A stretch of DNA of 64,000 nt from Apilactobacillus nanyangensis (lineage in GTDB: Bacteria; Bacillota; Bacilli; Lactobacillales; Lactobacillaceae). This document shows positions 56,226 through 64,000 of this stretch, piece by piece (the first letter of the stretch is position 1; every line of letters begins with the position of its first letter). The notes under the pieces are model-generated. The model was not told the origin of the DNA. It did not search any database and saw only the letters and a program-made list of their open reading frames with translations. The translations under genes were made by a program, and so were the position numbers. Location: contig NZ_BOLX01000001.1 in the NCBI RefSeq assembly GCF_016861915.1, positions 62,001 through 126,000 on the forward strand, given 5' to 3'.

Positions 56226-56954
56226 ATGACTGAAAAGAGAAATGCTCATGTACAACAAAATAGACATGAAGCAGAACAAAAGACTCGTCAACAATTTGAT
56301 GGGATTGGTTTGACTAAACGTAATTCAGATTACATGTTTAGATTTAACAAAGAGTTAAAGAAGACTAAGCTATCAGATGAACGTAAGGTTGAAATTGTTA
56401 ACCAAATGAAGGATGAATTACTAGTTGAACAAAAACACGGGGCAACTGCGCGTAATTTATACGGTACTGTTGAAGAACGTATTAACCTCATTATGAACCC
56501 ACCAAAGAAAAAGATTTCAATGATGGATAACTTTGCGCCTAATGCAATTTTCAACGCATTGTTCTTCTTCGTGATCTTTAACTTGTTATACGGAATCACT
56601 TTGATGATTCAAACTAACGCAAAGGACAAGCAATCAGTCGGAATCCTATCACTTGTATTGATTTCTCTAGTATTTGGTATCTTTATGCCAATTATGACTA
56701 GATTGTTGGACGGAAACGTTAAGCATAAATACAGTGGACTAGTGCGTTTTGGGTTACTAATCCTATCTGTAATTGTGTGGATTGGTGCGTTCATGGTAAT
56801 TGTACAAATTCCACAAGCAGGAATTAACGTTGCCGTATCACCAATTGTTAACTTTATTTTAGCTGCAATCTCTGCGTTTGCAGCGTTCTGGATTCACAAG
56901 AACTACGAAATTACAGTTAATGTGATGACACCTAGAACACCAAATAGAAGATAA
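56226..56954 (+). CDS. DUF1129 family membrane protein
   Basis: 242 aa. A charged N-terminal helical region (residues 1-95, with G-L-T-K-R-N-x-D-Y-M and G-x-T-A-R-x-L-Y-G-T) precedes four membrane segments. Typical of DUF1129 proteins found between ychF and guaB in lactobacilli. Separated from ychF by 18 nt, so co-transcribed. Function unknown. Confidence 0.88.
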   Translation: MTEKRNAHVQQNRHEAEQKTRQQFDGIGLTKRNSDYMFRFNKELKKTKLSDERKVEIVNQMKDELLVEQKHGATARNLYGTVEERINLIMNPPKKKISMMDNFAPNAIFNALFFFVIFNLLYGITLMIQTNAKDKQSVGILSLVLISLVFGIFMPIMTRLLDGNVKHKYSGLVRFGLLILSVIVWIGAFMVIVQIPQAGINVAVSPIVNFILAAISAFAAFWIHKNYEITVNVMTPRTPNRR

Positions 56955-56958
56955 AAAT

Positions 56959-57001
56959 AAATGTCAGTGAAAATTAAATTTGATTTTCTCTGGCATTTTT
57001 T
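56959..57001 (+). terminator. intrinsic terminator after DUF1129 gene
   Basis: A 16-bp imperfect stem (56959-56974 with 56983-56998; one G-U and one mismatch) and T run. Confidence 0.75.
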
Positions 57002-57024
57002 GTATATTAGACATTAAAAAATAA

Positions 57025-58182
<1,158 letters not shown>

Positions 58183-58188
58183 AATGTT

Positions 58189-58217
58189 AAAAGATGCTAA
58201 TTTTTAGCGTCTTTTTT
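58189..58217 (+). terminator. intrinsic terminator of guaB
   Basis: A 12-bp stem (58189-58200 with 58204-58215, one G-U pair) and T run. Confidence 0.88.
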
Positions 58218-58292
58218 ATTTACATTTATATAACAAATCCTTATATTGTGTTAATATAAAACTATATAAACGAAAAGAAAGAAGGCGTCTCG

Positions 58293-58982
58293 ATGAAAGT
58301 TTTAGTAGTAGACGATGATCAAGAAATTGCTGAATTATTAAAGATTTACATACGAAACGAAGGATACGAAACTGTCATTGTAAATGATGGTGAAGCCGCC
58401 CTAACAGAATTAAGAAAAAACAGTGATATTGGACTTATGATTCTAGACATTATGATGCCAAAAATGTCTGGTTTCGAAGTATTAAAACGTGTAAGAAGAG
58501 AAATTAGTTTACCAATCATGATTCTATCTGCTAAGACAGAAGACATTGATAAGATTGAAGGACTTGTTGGTGGTGCTGATGACTACATAACAAAACCATT
58601 TAATCCACTTGAAGTAATGGCTAGAATGCACTCAATCTTAAGAAGATACACTGATAAGGTTGTCGTAGGAGAACCAGAAGTATTAAACGTTGCTACTTTA
58701 ACTATTAATCGTGAATCTCACGAAGTAAAAACTAGTGATGGCAAATCAATTCAATTAACCGCAATTGAATTTGGTATTTTATACTTATTAGCAAGTCACC
58801 CTGGTCGTGTTTACTCTGCTAATGAAATTTTCGAACGAGTATGGCGCCAAGAAAGTATTATTTCTGCTAAGACAGTTATGGTCCACGTAAGTCACTTACG
58901 TGATAAGCTAGAAGAAGCTACAGATGGTAAGAAGGTTATTGAAACTGTCTGGGGAGTAGGATACAGAATCAATGAAGAATAA
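58293..58982 (+). CDS. OmpR-family response regulator (VanR-like)
   Basis: 229 aa. The receiver domain has D-D-D near residue 8, the phospho-acceptor Asp in L-M-I-L-D-I-M-M-P (about residue 52), L-S-A-K and T-K-P-F. The C-terminal winged helix has L-T-A-I-E-F-G-I-L-Y-L-L and V-H-V-S-H-L-R-D-K-L, ending in V-W-G-V-G-Y-R. It overlaps the kinase gene by 11 nt. The operon also holds a D,D-carboxypeptidase, so it probably answers cell wall signals. Confidence 0.92.
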   Translation: MKVLVVDDDQEIAELLKIYIRNEGYETVIVNDGEAALTELRKNSDIGLMILDIMMPKMSGFEVLKRVRREISLPIMILSAKTEDIDKIEGLVGGADDYITKPFNPLEVMARMHSILRRYTDKVVVGEPEVLNVATLTINRESHEVKTSDGKSIQLTAIEFGILYLLASHPGRVYSANEIFERVWRQESIISAKTVMVHVSHLRDKLEEATDGKKVIETVWGVGYRINEE

Positions 58983-60180
58983 TAGTAAATCAATCAAGTT
59001 AACACATAAAGAACGAATTGGATTAGTGACAGATGCTATTCTAACTAGTTTATTTATATTGTTAGTTAATTTCTTGGTTTTCTTTGCAACAGAGGTGTAT
59101 TACACAACCCATCCGGATTGGCGTAACCAGTTAATCCGCTTTGGTAACTCTTTAATTGCAGGAAATCATATCCAACTATGGAGTTGGAGCAATGGATTTG
59201 TAGTTATGATTGCTGCATTGGATATGTTTGTGTTGTATATTCGTTTGTTCATGCATTATAAACGTATTCAAGAGCAACATATTATCAACGATTTGCACTA
59301 TATCGCGGATGGTAATTTCGATTACACAATTCCATATAAGCTAATCGGTGATGATCAAAGAATCGTTGAAAGTATTAATGTATTAGTTAATAATGTTATT
59401 CATTCAATGTCTGAAGAACTAAAGACAGAAAAATCAAAGGATGAATTGATTTCTAATGTCTCCCACGATATTAGAACACCATTGACTTCTATCATTGGTT
59501 ATTTAGGTTTGATTGAAAATAAACAATACACAAGTGAAGAAGATTTGGCTAAGTACGTTCATATCGCTTATTCAAAAGCTAGACAAATGAAGACTTTGGC
59601 CGATGATTTATTTGAATACACAAAAATTACTGATAAAGATTACAGTAAGCTAAACACTAGAAAAATTGAAATGAAAGCAATGATTGATCAAATCGCTGCT
59701 GGATTTGATTTAGAAATGGCCGAAAAGGATATGCAAATGCATAGTAAGACCAACTTCGACCAGTTAGTAATTGATGGTAGTCCTATAGACTTAGCTAGAG
59801 CTGTCAACAATTTAATAAACAATGCCTTGAAGTATGGTCATGACGGTCACAACATTTACGTTGAAGGTTTCCGTGTCAATGAAAAGGAATTAGAAATCAA
59901 GGTTTCTAATGATGGTGAAAAGATTCCTGAAGAATCAATTAAACATGTTTTTGATCGTTTCTACCGTGTCGAAAACTCACGTAATAAGTCAACTGGGGGA
60001 ACCGGACTTGGATTAGCAATTGTATACGAGGTTGTTAATATCCACGGTGGTTATTGTTCAGTTGCATCTAATGATGAATTAACAACGTTTACACTCCATC
60101 TACCAATTAAACATGGTGATAAATTAACACCAACCAAAACCGAAGAAGGGCAACAGGAGGTTATCGATAATGCAAAGTAA
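58972..60180 (+). CDS. sensor histidine kinase (VanS-like)
   Basis: 402 aa. Two membrane segments (about residues 17-40 and 65-90) flank a short outer loop. H-box V-S-H-D-I-R-T-P-L-T-S-I-I-G, N-box N-L-I-N-N-A-L-K-Y-G, and G-boxes ending T-G-G-T-G-L-G-L-A-I-V are complete. Partner of the overlapping response regulator and also 11-nt coupled to dacA downstream, so all three are made from one message. Confidence 0.92.
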   Translation: MKNNSKSIKLTHKERIGLVTDAILTSLFILLVNFLVFFATEVYYTTHPDWRNQLIRFGNSLIAGNHIQLWSWSNGFVVMIAALDMFVLYIRLFMHYKRIQEQHIINDLHYIADGNFDYTIPYKLIGDDQRIVESINVLVNNVIHSMSEELKTEKSKDELISNVSHDIRTPLTSIIGYLGLIENKQYTSEEDLAKYVHIAYSKARQMKTLADDLFEYTKITDKDYSKLNTRKIEMKAMIDQIAAGFDLEMAEKDMQMHSKTNFDQLVIDGSPIDLARAVNNLINNALKYGHDGHNIYVEGFRVNEKELEIKVSNDGEKIPEESIKHVFDRFYRVENSRNKSTGGTGLGLAIVYEVVNIHGGYCSVASNDELTTFTLHLPIKHGDKLTPTKTEEGQQEVIDNAK

Positions 60181-61543
60181 GCTTGTTTCCAAGCTTAGTA
60201 TTGCTTTAATTGCATTAGTTATATTCATTACAATGCCTTTAACAGCAAGTGCTCAAACTACCACGACAACTTCTTCTGATTCCAATACTTCAAAAGCTGT
60301 TACCATTCAGCGTAGTAAGGAATTAGGTCAAGAGGTTGATAAGTTATTAAAAACGAACCAACCACTAACACTAACTGCTAAATCAGCTATTGCGATTGAC
60401 TATCAAACTGGACAAGTATTGTATGCAAAAAATATCAATGAATCTTTACCAACGGCTTCAATGAGTAAGATATTAACTTTATATGTAACTTTGAAGTACA
60501 TCAAAGAAGGTAAAATTCATTGGAATGACAGGGTTAAGATTAACAAAGCACTTCACAATCTAAGTGTTAATCGTAGTTATGCTAATGTTAAATTGCGATT
60601 GGGTCATTTTTACACAATCAGACAACTTTACCAGACTGCCATCTATTCTGAAAATGCCGCTACCATGGCATTAGGATATGGTGTTGCTGGTAGTACACAA
60701 AAGTTCGCATTATTGATGCGTAAGGAAGCTAAGAAGATTGGCATTACCGATGCCAAGATTTATACGGCTTGTGGTCTAACCAACGGGGAGGTTGGATCAC
60801 TAGGTTTTAAAGGCGTTTCAGCTGATGCTGAAAACAAATTATCCGCCAGAGACATGGCACTATTAGCAATGAGGATTTTGAAATACTACCCAGATATTTT
60901 AAAGACCACTTCAGCTAATACAACCAAATTTGACGGTCAAACAATGTTAAATTGGAACTGGATGATTAAGGGTAGAAGCCAAGAACTACCTGACATCAAG
61001 GTTGATGGTCTAAAGACCGGGACATCCGATACTGCTAAGGCTTGCTTTACAGGAACGGCGGTTAAGAATGGTCACCGTATCATCACCGTAGTAATGGGAG
61101 TTCCTAACTCTGGGCAATACGATCCAGCTCGTTTTATCCAAACCAGAAAACTTATGAAGTATGTGTACGCTAAGTATCACTACGTTAAGCTATCTCATGG
61201 TGAAACCGTGAAGAATGCCACTAACGGTAGAAATGCCAGTAAGATTAAGGTTGAAAACGGCAAGAACAATTCAGTTGATTTAGCTGTTTCAACTACCGAA
61301 GGCGTATGGTTAACTAAGAAGCAAAAATTAAATATTAAAGATATCAAATCAACTGGTGAATATGCCGATGGATCAAGCGTTGATGCTGGATTTGATAAGG
61401 GTGATAAGATTGCCACAGCTAAAGTTTCCAACGTTAAGTACATGAAGGGTGTATCTCAAAAAATTGATTTAATCGCTAATCATGATGGAGATAAACCTAA
61501 CATTTTCGTTAGATTCGGAAGATGGATTGCCAGTTTGTTCTAA
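60170..61543 (+). CDS. dacA: D-alanyl-D-alanine carboxypeptidase (PBP5 type)
   Basis: 457 aa with a signal peptide (cleavage near T-A-S-A-Q). It trims the terminal D-Ala from peptidoglycan pentapeptides. The serine peptidase S11 set is complete: S-M-S-K (S-x-x-K, residue about 97), S-E-N (about 159) and K-T-G-T (about 282). A C-terminal beta domain (about 340-430) and an amphipathic anchor helix (V-R-F-G-R-W-I-A-S-L-F) follow. AGGAGG lies inside the kinase gene. Confidence 0.94.
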   Translation: MQSKLVSKLSIALIALVIFITMPLTASAQTTTTTSSDSNTSKAVTIQRSKELGQEVDKLLKTNQPLTLTAKSAIAIDYQTGQVLYAKNINESLPTASMSKILTLYVTLKYIKEGKIHWNDRVKINKALHNLSVNRSYANVKLRLGHFYTIRQLYQTAIYSENAATMALGYGVAGSTQKFALLMRKEAKKIGITDAKIYTACGLTNGEVGSLGFKGVSADAENKLSARDMALLAMRILKYYPDILKTTSANTTKFDGQTMLNWNWMIKGRSQELPDIKVDGLKTGTSDTAKACFTGTAVKNGHRIITVVMGVPNSGQYDPARFIQTRKLMKYVYAKYHYVKLSHGETVKNATNGRNASKIKVENGKNNSVDLAVSTTEGVWLTKKQKLNIKDIKSTGEYADGSSVDAGFDKGDKIATAKVSNVKYMKGVSQKIDLIANHDGDKPNIFVRFGRWIASLF

Positions 61544-61576
61544 AAAAGAGTTATTAAAATGATAACTCTTTTTTTA
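61543..61576 (+). terminator. intrinsic terminator of the regulator-kinase-dacA operon
   Basis: Perfect stem 61543-61554 with 61562-61573 and T run. Confidence 0.9.
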
Positions 61577-61682
61577 TTGCAAACATTGACCAAACAGTAT
61601 ATTCACTGTGTTTATACTAATAAAATGATGATGTTTTATTAAAATTATGTAAATAAGTTAGATAAAATAAACTATTTTGCGT

Positions 61683-61688
61683 TATAAT
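61683..61688 (+). promoter_or_regulatory. possible -10 of azlCD
   Basis: TATAAT, 84 nt before the TTG start; no clear -35 at the right distance. The rest of the 195-bp gap is AT-rich with nothing else I recognise. Confidence 0.4.
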
Positions 61689-61771
61689 AGTAAGTAAAGT
61701 TTGATTTTTATCTGACTGTTTACAAATCGTTGAAAATTAAGACCTATTGTTTTTAAACGGGGGAATATTAT

Positions 61772-62572
61772 TTGACAAAGCAAGTACCAAATCCAAATGA
61801 ACCGCGCTGGCTAACCAACTTGAAGACGGCAATGCCTTTGAATATTAGCTACGTTCCCATTGGAATTGCATGTGGTATTTTACTTCATGCAGCTGGATTT
61901 AATACTTTATTAACAGCTTTAGTATCATTAATGGTTTTCTCTGGTGGTGCGCAATTCTTAATTGCTTCCATGTTAACCATTAACTCACCATTATTATCAA
62001 TTGTGATTATGATGTTTTTCCTAGAGTTAAGATATGCATTATTAGGATCCAGTATTTCTAAATATTTACAAGGTAAGTCATTTTGGTTTACTGTGTTATT
62101 TGCAGTTTCATTGAATGATGAAACATACGCTGTAAATTATTTGAAACTATCAACTGATAAGAAGTTTACTGCTCAAGATGCTTTGCAAATTGAACACTAT
62201 GCTTTGGTTGTATGGACCATTAGTACCATTATTGGTAGTTTAGTTGGTTCATCACTTTCAATTAACCTAACAGTTGTTCATTTTGCGCTAACTGCATTAT
62301 TTATCTATATGATCGTTATGCAAATGAAGTCATTACTAAAGGTGTTAATTATCTTATTAACAATTGTATTGGCAATTGCATTCATGTTATTGATGAAATC
62401 CACTTTAGGATTAGTCGTTTCAACTCTGTTAGCTTCATTCGTTGGATTCTTCGTTGAATCATGGATTAGAAGCCATTATGAAAAGTACAAGAAGAATCGC
62501 TTGCTTCGCTTATTTAAGAACCCTGCGGGTACCCCTGAAGATAAGTTTGATGAAGAAGAAGAGACTGAATAA
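61772..62572 (+). CDS. azlC: branched-chain amino acid exporter large subunit AzlC
   Basis: 266 aa, TTG start behind CGGGGGA. AzlC signatures: P-L-N-I-S-Y-V-P-I-G-I-A-C-G near the start, F-S-G-G-A-Q-F-L, L-E-L-R-Y-A-L-L-G. Six or so membrane helices and an acidic cytosolic tail. With AzlD it exports leucine-type amino acids or analogues. Confidence 0.9.
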   Translation: MTKQVPNPNEPRWLTNLKTAMPLNISYVPIGIACGILLHAAGFNTLLTALVSLMVFSGGAQFLIASMLTINSPLLSIVIMMFFLELRYALLGSSISKYLQGKSFWFTVLFAVSLNDETYAVNYLKLSTDKKFTAQDALQIEHYALVVWTISTIIGSLVGSSLSINLTVVHFALTALFIYMIVMQMKSLLKVLIILLTIVLAIAFMLLMKSTLGLVVSTLLASFVGFFVESWIRSHYEKYKKNRLLRLFKNPAGTPEDKFDEEEETE

Positions 62573-62599
62573 CTTTAAAAACGGATTAGGAGATATTCT

Positions 62600-62932
62600 A
62601 TGGAATGGAATTCAACTCAACATTTTTGGTTGATTATATTATGTTTTGTGGTTGCTTTTATCCCTAGATTCGTCCCACTAGCTTTCTTTAGAACAAGAAA
62701 GATTCCTAAGTGGTTTAACGAATGGATGGGATACATACCGATTGCCTTATTTACCTCATTGGTTGTTAAGGACCTATGTATCACATCATCATATACCTTA
62801 TCGGTATCAGGAAAAGCACCCGAACTAGTAGCTGCCTTAATCGTATTTATTATTGCTTATTGGACAAGATCAATGGCGCTATCAGTTATTTTGGGATTAG
62901 CTGCTGTGTTAGTATTAGCAGTATTTATTTAA
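62600..62932 (+). CDS. azlD: branched-chain amino acid exporter small subunit AzlD
   Basis: 110 aa with four membrane helices. R-F-V-P-L-A-F-F-R-T-R-K-I-P-x-W-F-x-x-W-M-x-Y-I-P-I-A is the AzlD family signature. TTAGGAG precedes the ATG, 27 nt after azlC, in one operon with it. Confidence 0.9.
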   Translation: MEWNSTQHFWLIILCFVVAFIPRFVPLAFFRTRKIPKWFNEWMGYIPIALFTSLVVKDLCITSSYTLSVSGKAPELVAALIVFIIAYWTRSMALSVILGLAAVLVLAVFI

Positions 62933-62946
62933 ATTAAGAATAAAAT

Positions 62947-62978
62947 AAAAGCACTGGTCAATTGACCAGTGCTTTTTT
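62947..62978. terminator. bidirectional intrinsic terminator
   Basis: Perfect 15-bp inverted repeat (62947-62961 with 62962-62976) and T run, shared by azlD and the converging IIC gene. Confidence 0.93.
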
Positions 62979-62986
62979 AGTTTGTT

Positions 62987-64000
62987 TTATACGATATGCA
63001 TCTTCATATCATCGTCTTTTACCTTATGACACGCCTTCAAAATTTTTAAGACTGTTACTGAGATAATGGATGGCATGAGAATACCTAGTGCAATATAAAT
63101 TGCTAGTTTTGATAGACTTTGACTAGCAAAGGTGAGGGGGACGATTAATGAATTGGTCCCTAGACCAGCTAGTTTGTAAGTAGTTGAAAAATGGAATAAT
63201 AATGTTCCAATTGGGGCGACAATCGCTGATGATACCATACCAGGAATTAAAATATACGGATTCTTGGTGATGTTACCAAATTGAACCTTTGGCGTAATCA
63301 AGCCTTGAGCAATGTTGGCACCAGGACGGTTTACTCTAAAAGACATTACTGTATATGAAATGTATTGAGCAGTAGTGCCAAGTAACGCCGCTCCAGAAGA
63401 TAGTGGATCTAGCATAATAGCAATCGCCAGTGCCGCAGATGATGCTGGTGTCATTAAAAAGACTGACCAGACTAACGCGACTGTAATTGAACCGACAATT
63501 GGGTTTACAATCATGCTTTTTGCAATTACCTTTGATACCCATACTAGAGCAGGGGTTGTGATTGCAGCTAATCCTAACGCAATTATTGATCCCAGCATTG
63601 TTGCACAAAAGGGTACTAAGAACATATCCAATGGTGTTTTACCTGATAAGTGCTTACCGATAAGTGTAGCGATAATAGCACCACCTAAAGCACTAATTGG
63701 TTGTCCAATCATAAATACTGATGACCCGGTAGGCTGAGATAGCAAATGACCTGTCGCTGTGACGGCATTGATTGTTTTTTCTGTGAAGAAAACGTTGTTG
63801 GCACCAACCGTTGCGGCAATCATCGAGCTAAACATTACCAACGTATTGGTTTTTAGCTGATGTGCAACGGCAGCACCAATAGCGGGGGCCATTAGTAACT
63901 GGTCAATTACACCAATCTGGTATAGCGCAGACCAGTGTACTAAGTTGGCGATGGCAACTATCAACATTCCGATACCCAGCGTAACAAAAATCGCGTTTGA
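62987..64000 (-). CDS. PTS EIIC_2-type membrane protein, 5'-truncated by the window end
   Basis: At least 337 aa. The frame stays open to base 64000, so the ATG at 63967 is internal and the true start lies outside. Eight to ten hydrophobic segments. The G-Q-P-I-S-A-L-G-G-A-I block, the F-L-M-T-P-A-S-S-A-A-L-A segment and the R-V-N-R-P-G-A-N loop fit the PTS_EIIC_2 family (PF13303), transporters without obvious IIA/IIB parts. Sugar unknown. Reading ends at a minus-strand stop beside the shared terminator. Confidence 0.8.
   Translation of the reverse strand, partial: SNAIFVTLGIGMLIVAIANLVHWSALYQIGVIDQLLMAPAIGAAVAHQLKTNTLVMFSSMIAATVGANNVFFTEKTINAVTATGHLLSQPTGSSVFMIGQPISALGGAIIATLIGKHLSGKTPLDMFLVPFCATMLGSIIALGLAAITTPALVWVSKVIAKSMIVNPIVGSITVALVWSVFLMTPASSAALAIAIMLDPLSSGAALLGTTAQYISYTVMSFRVNRPGANIAQGLITPKVQFGNITKNPYILIPGMVSSAIVAPIGTLLFHFSTTYKLAGLGTNSLIVPLTFASQSLSKLAIYIALGILMPSIISVTVLKILKACHKVKDDDMKMHIV

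Noticed and set aside
61577-61771. T-box or leucine leader before azlCD
   Set aside because: Too short for a T-box, no specifier loop or conserved T-box sequence, and no leader peptide rich in branched-chain codons.

Overview
The window is a low-GC Gram-positive chromosome segment, most likely from Lactobacillaceae. The evidence is the order rsmG-parA-parB-DUF951-ychF-DUF1129-guaB followed by a VanRS-like two-component pair and dacA, the CBS-less GuaB, the AGGAGG-type ribosome binding sites, and giant exoproteins with KxYKxGKxW-like signal peptides and basic SLAP/DUF5776-like C-terminal repeats. Giant exoproteins of this kind are known from the Apilactobacillus/Fructilactobacillus group, but the genus is an inference. 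The rsmG-parAB-guaB block suggests that the right half lies near oriC.

Left third (1-32.7 kb): three consecutive giant exoprotein genes on the plus strand. The first is cut by the window edge (at least 920 aa, helical about 104-aa repeats). The second is 5641 aa, with a pectate-lyase-like beta-helix followed by at least 15 modules marked by a PGF/PGY motif. The third is 3065 aa, with an Ala/Ser/Gln coiled coil of about 2100 residues. All end in the same basic wall-binding type of domain, and none ends in a sortase signal. The two complete genes start at TTG behind a similar AAAGGGG ribosome binding site. Converging on them is a minus-strand pair of TagE/GtfA-GtfB-like glycosyltransferases, which probably O-glycosylate these Ser/Thr-rich proteins.

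Middle (32.8-48.6 kb): small hypothetical and membrane proteins, rlmD, a secreted protein that looks like a split beta-propeller with a Lys-rich helical insert, an ElaA-type acetyltransferase, a sigma factor next to a DUF1659-DUF2922 pair, a LysR regulator, two small paralogous proteins, a secreted SLAP-like protein, a secreted EndA-like nuclease, two tandem GT-C/YfhO-like membrane proteins, a ComK-like protein and an SGNH hydrolase. The sigma factor, nuclease and ComK-like gene could belong to a competence programme. The ComK-like start is preceded by a terminator-like hairpin that contains its ribosome binding site.

Right third (48.7-64 kb): a purine/nucleoside group (a degenerate phosphopentomutase-like protein, NupC, an NCS2 purine permease with a strong hairpin in its first codons), then rsmG-parA-parB with parS-like half-sites in its leader, DUF951, ychF, DUF1129, guaB, the response regulator-kinase-dacA operon, azlCD, and a 5'-truncated PTS IIC-type gene on the minus strand. 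I saw no tRNA, rRNA, insertion sequence or CRISPR array.
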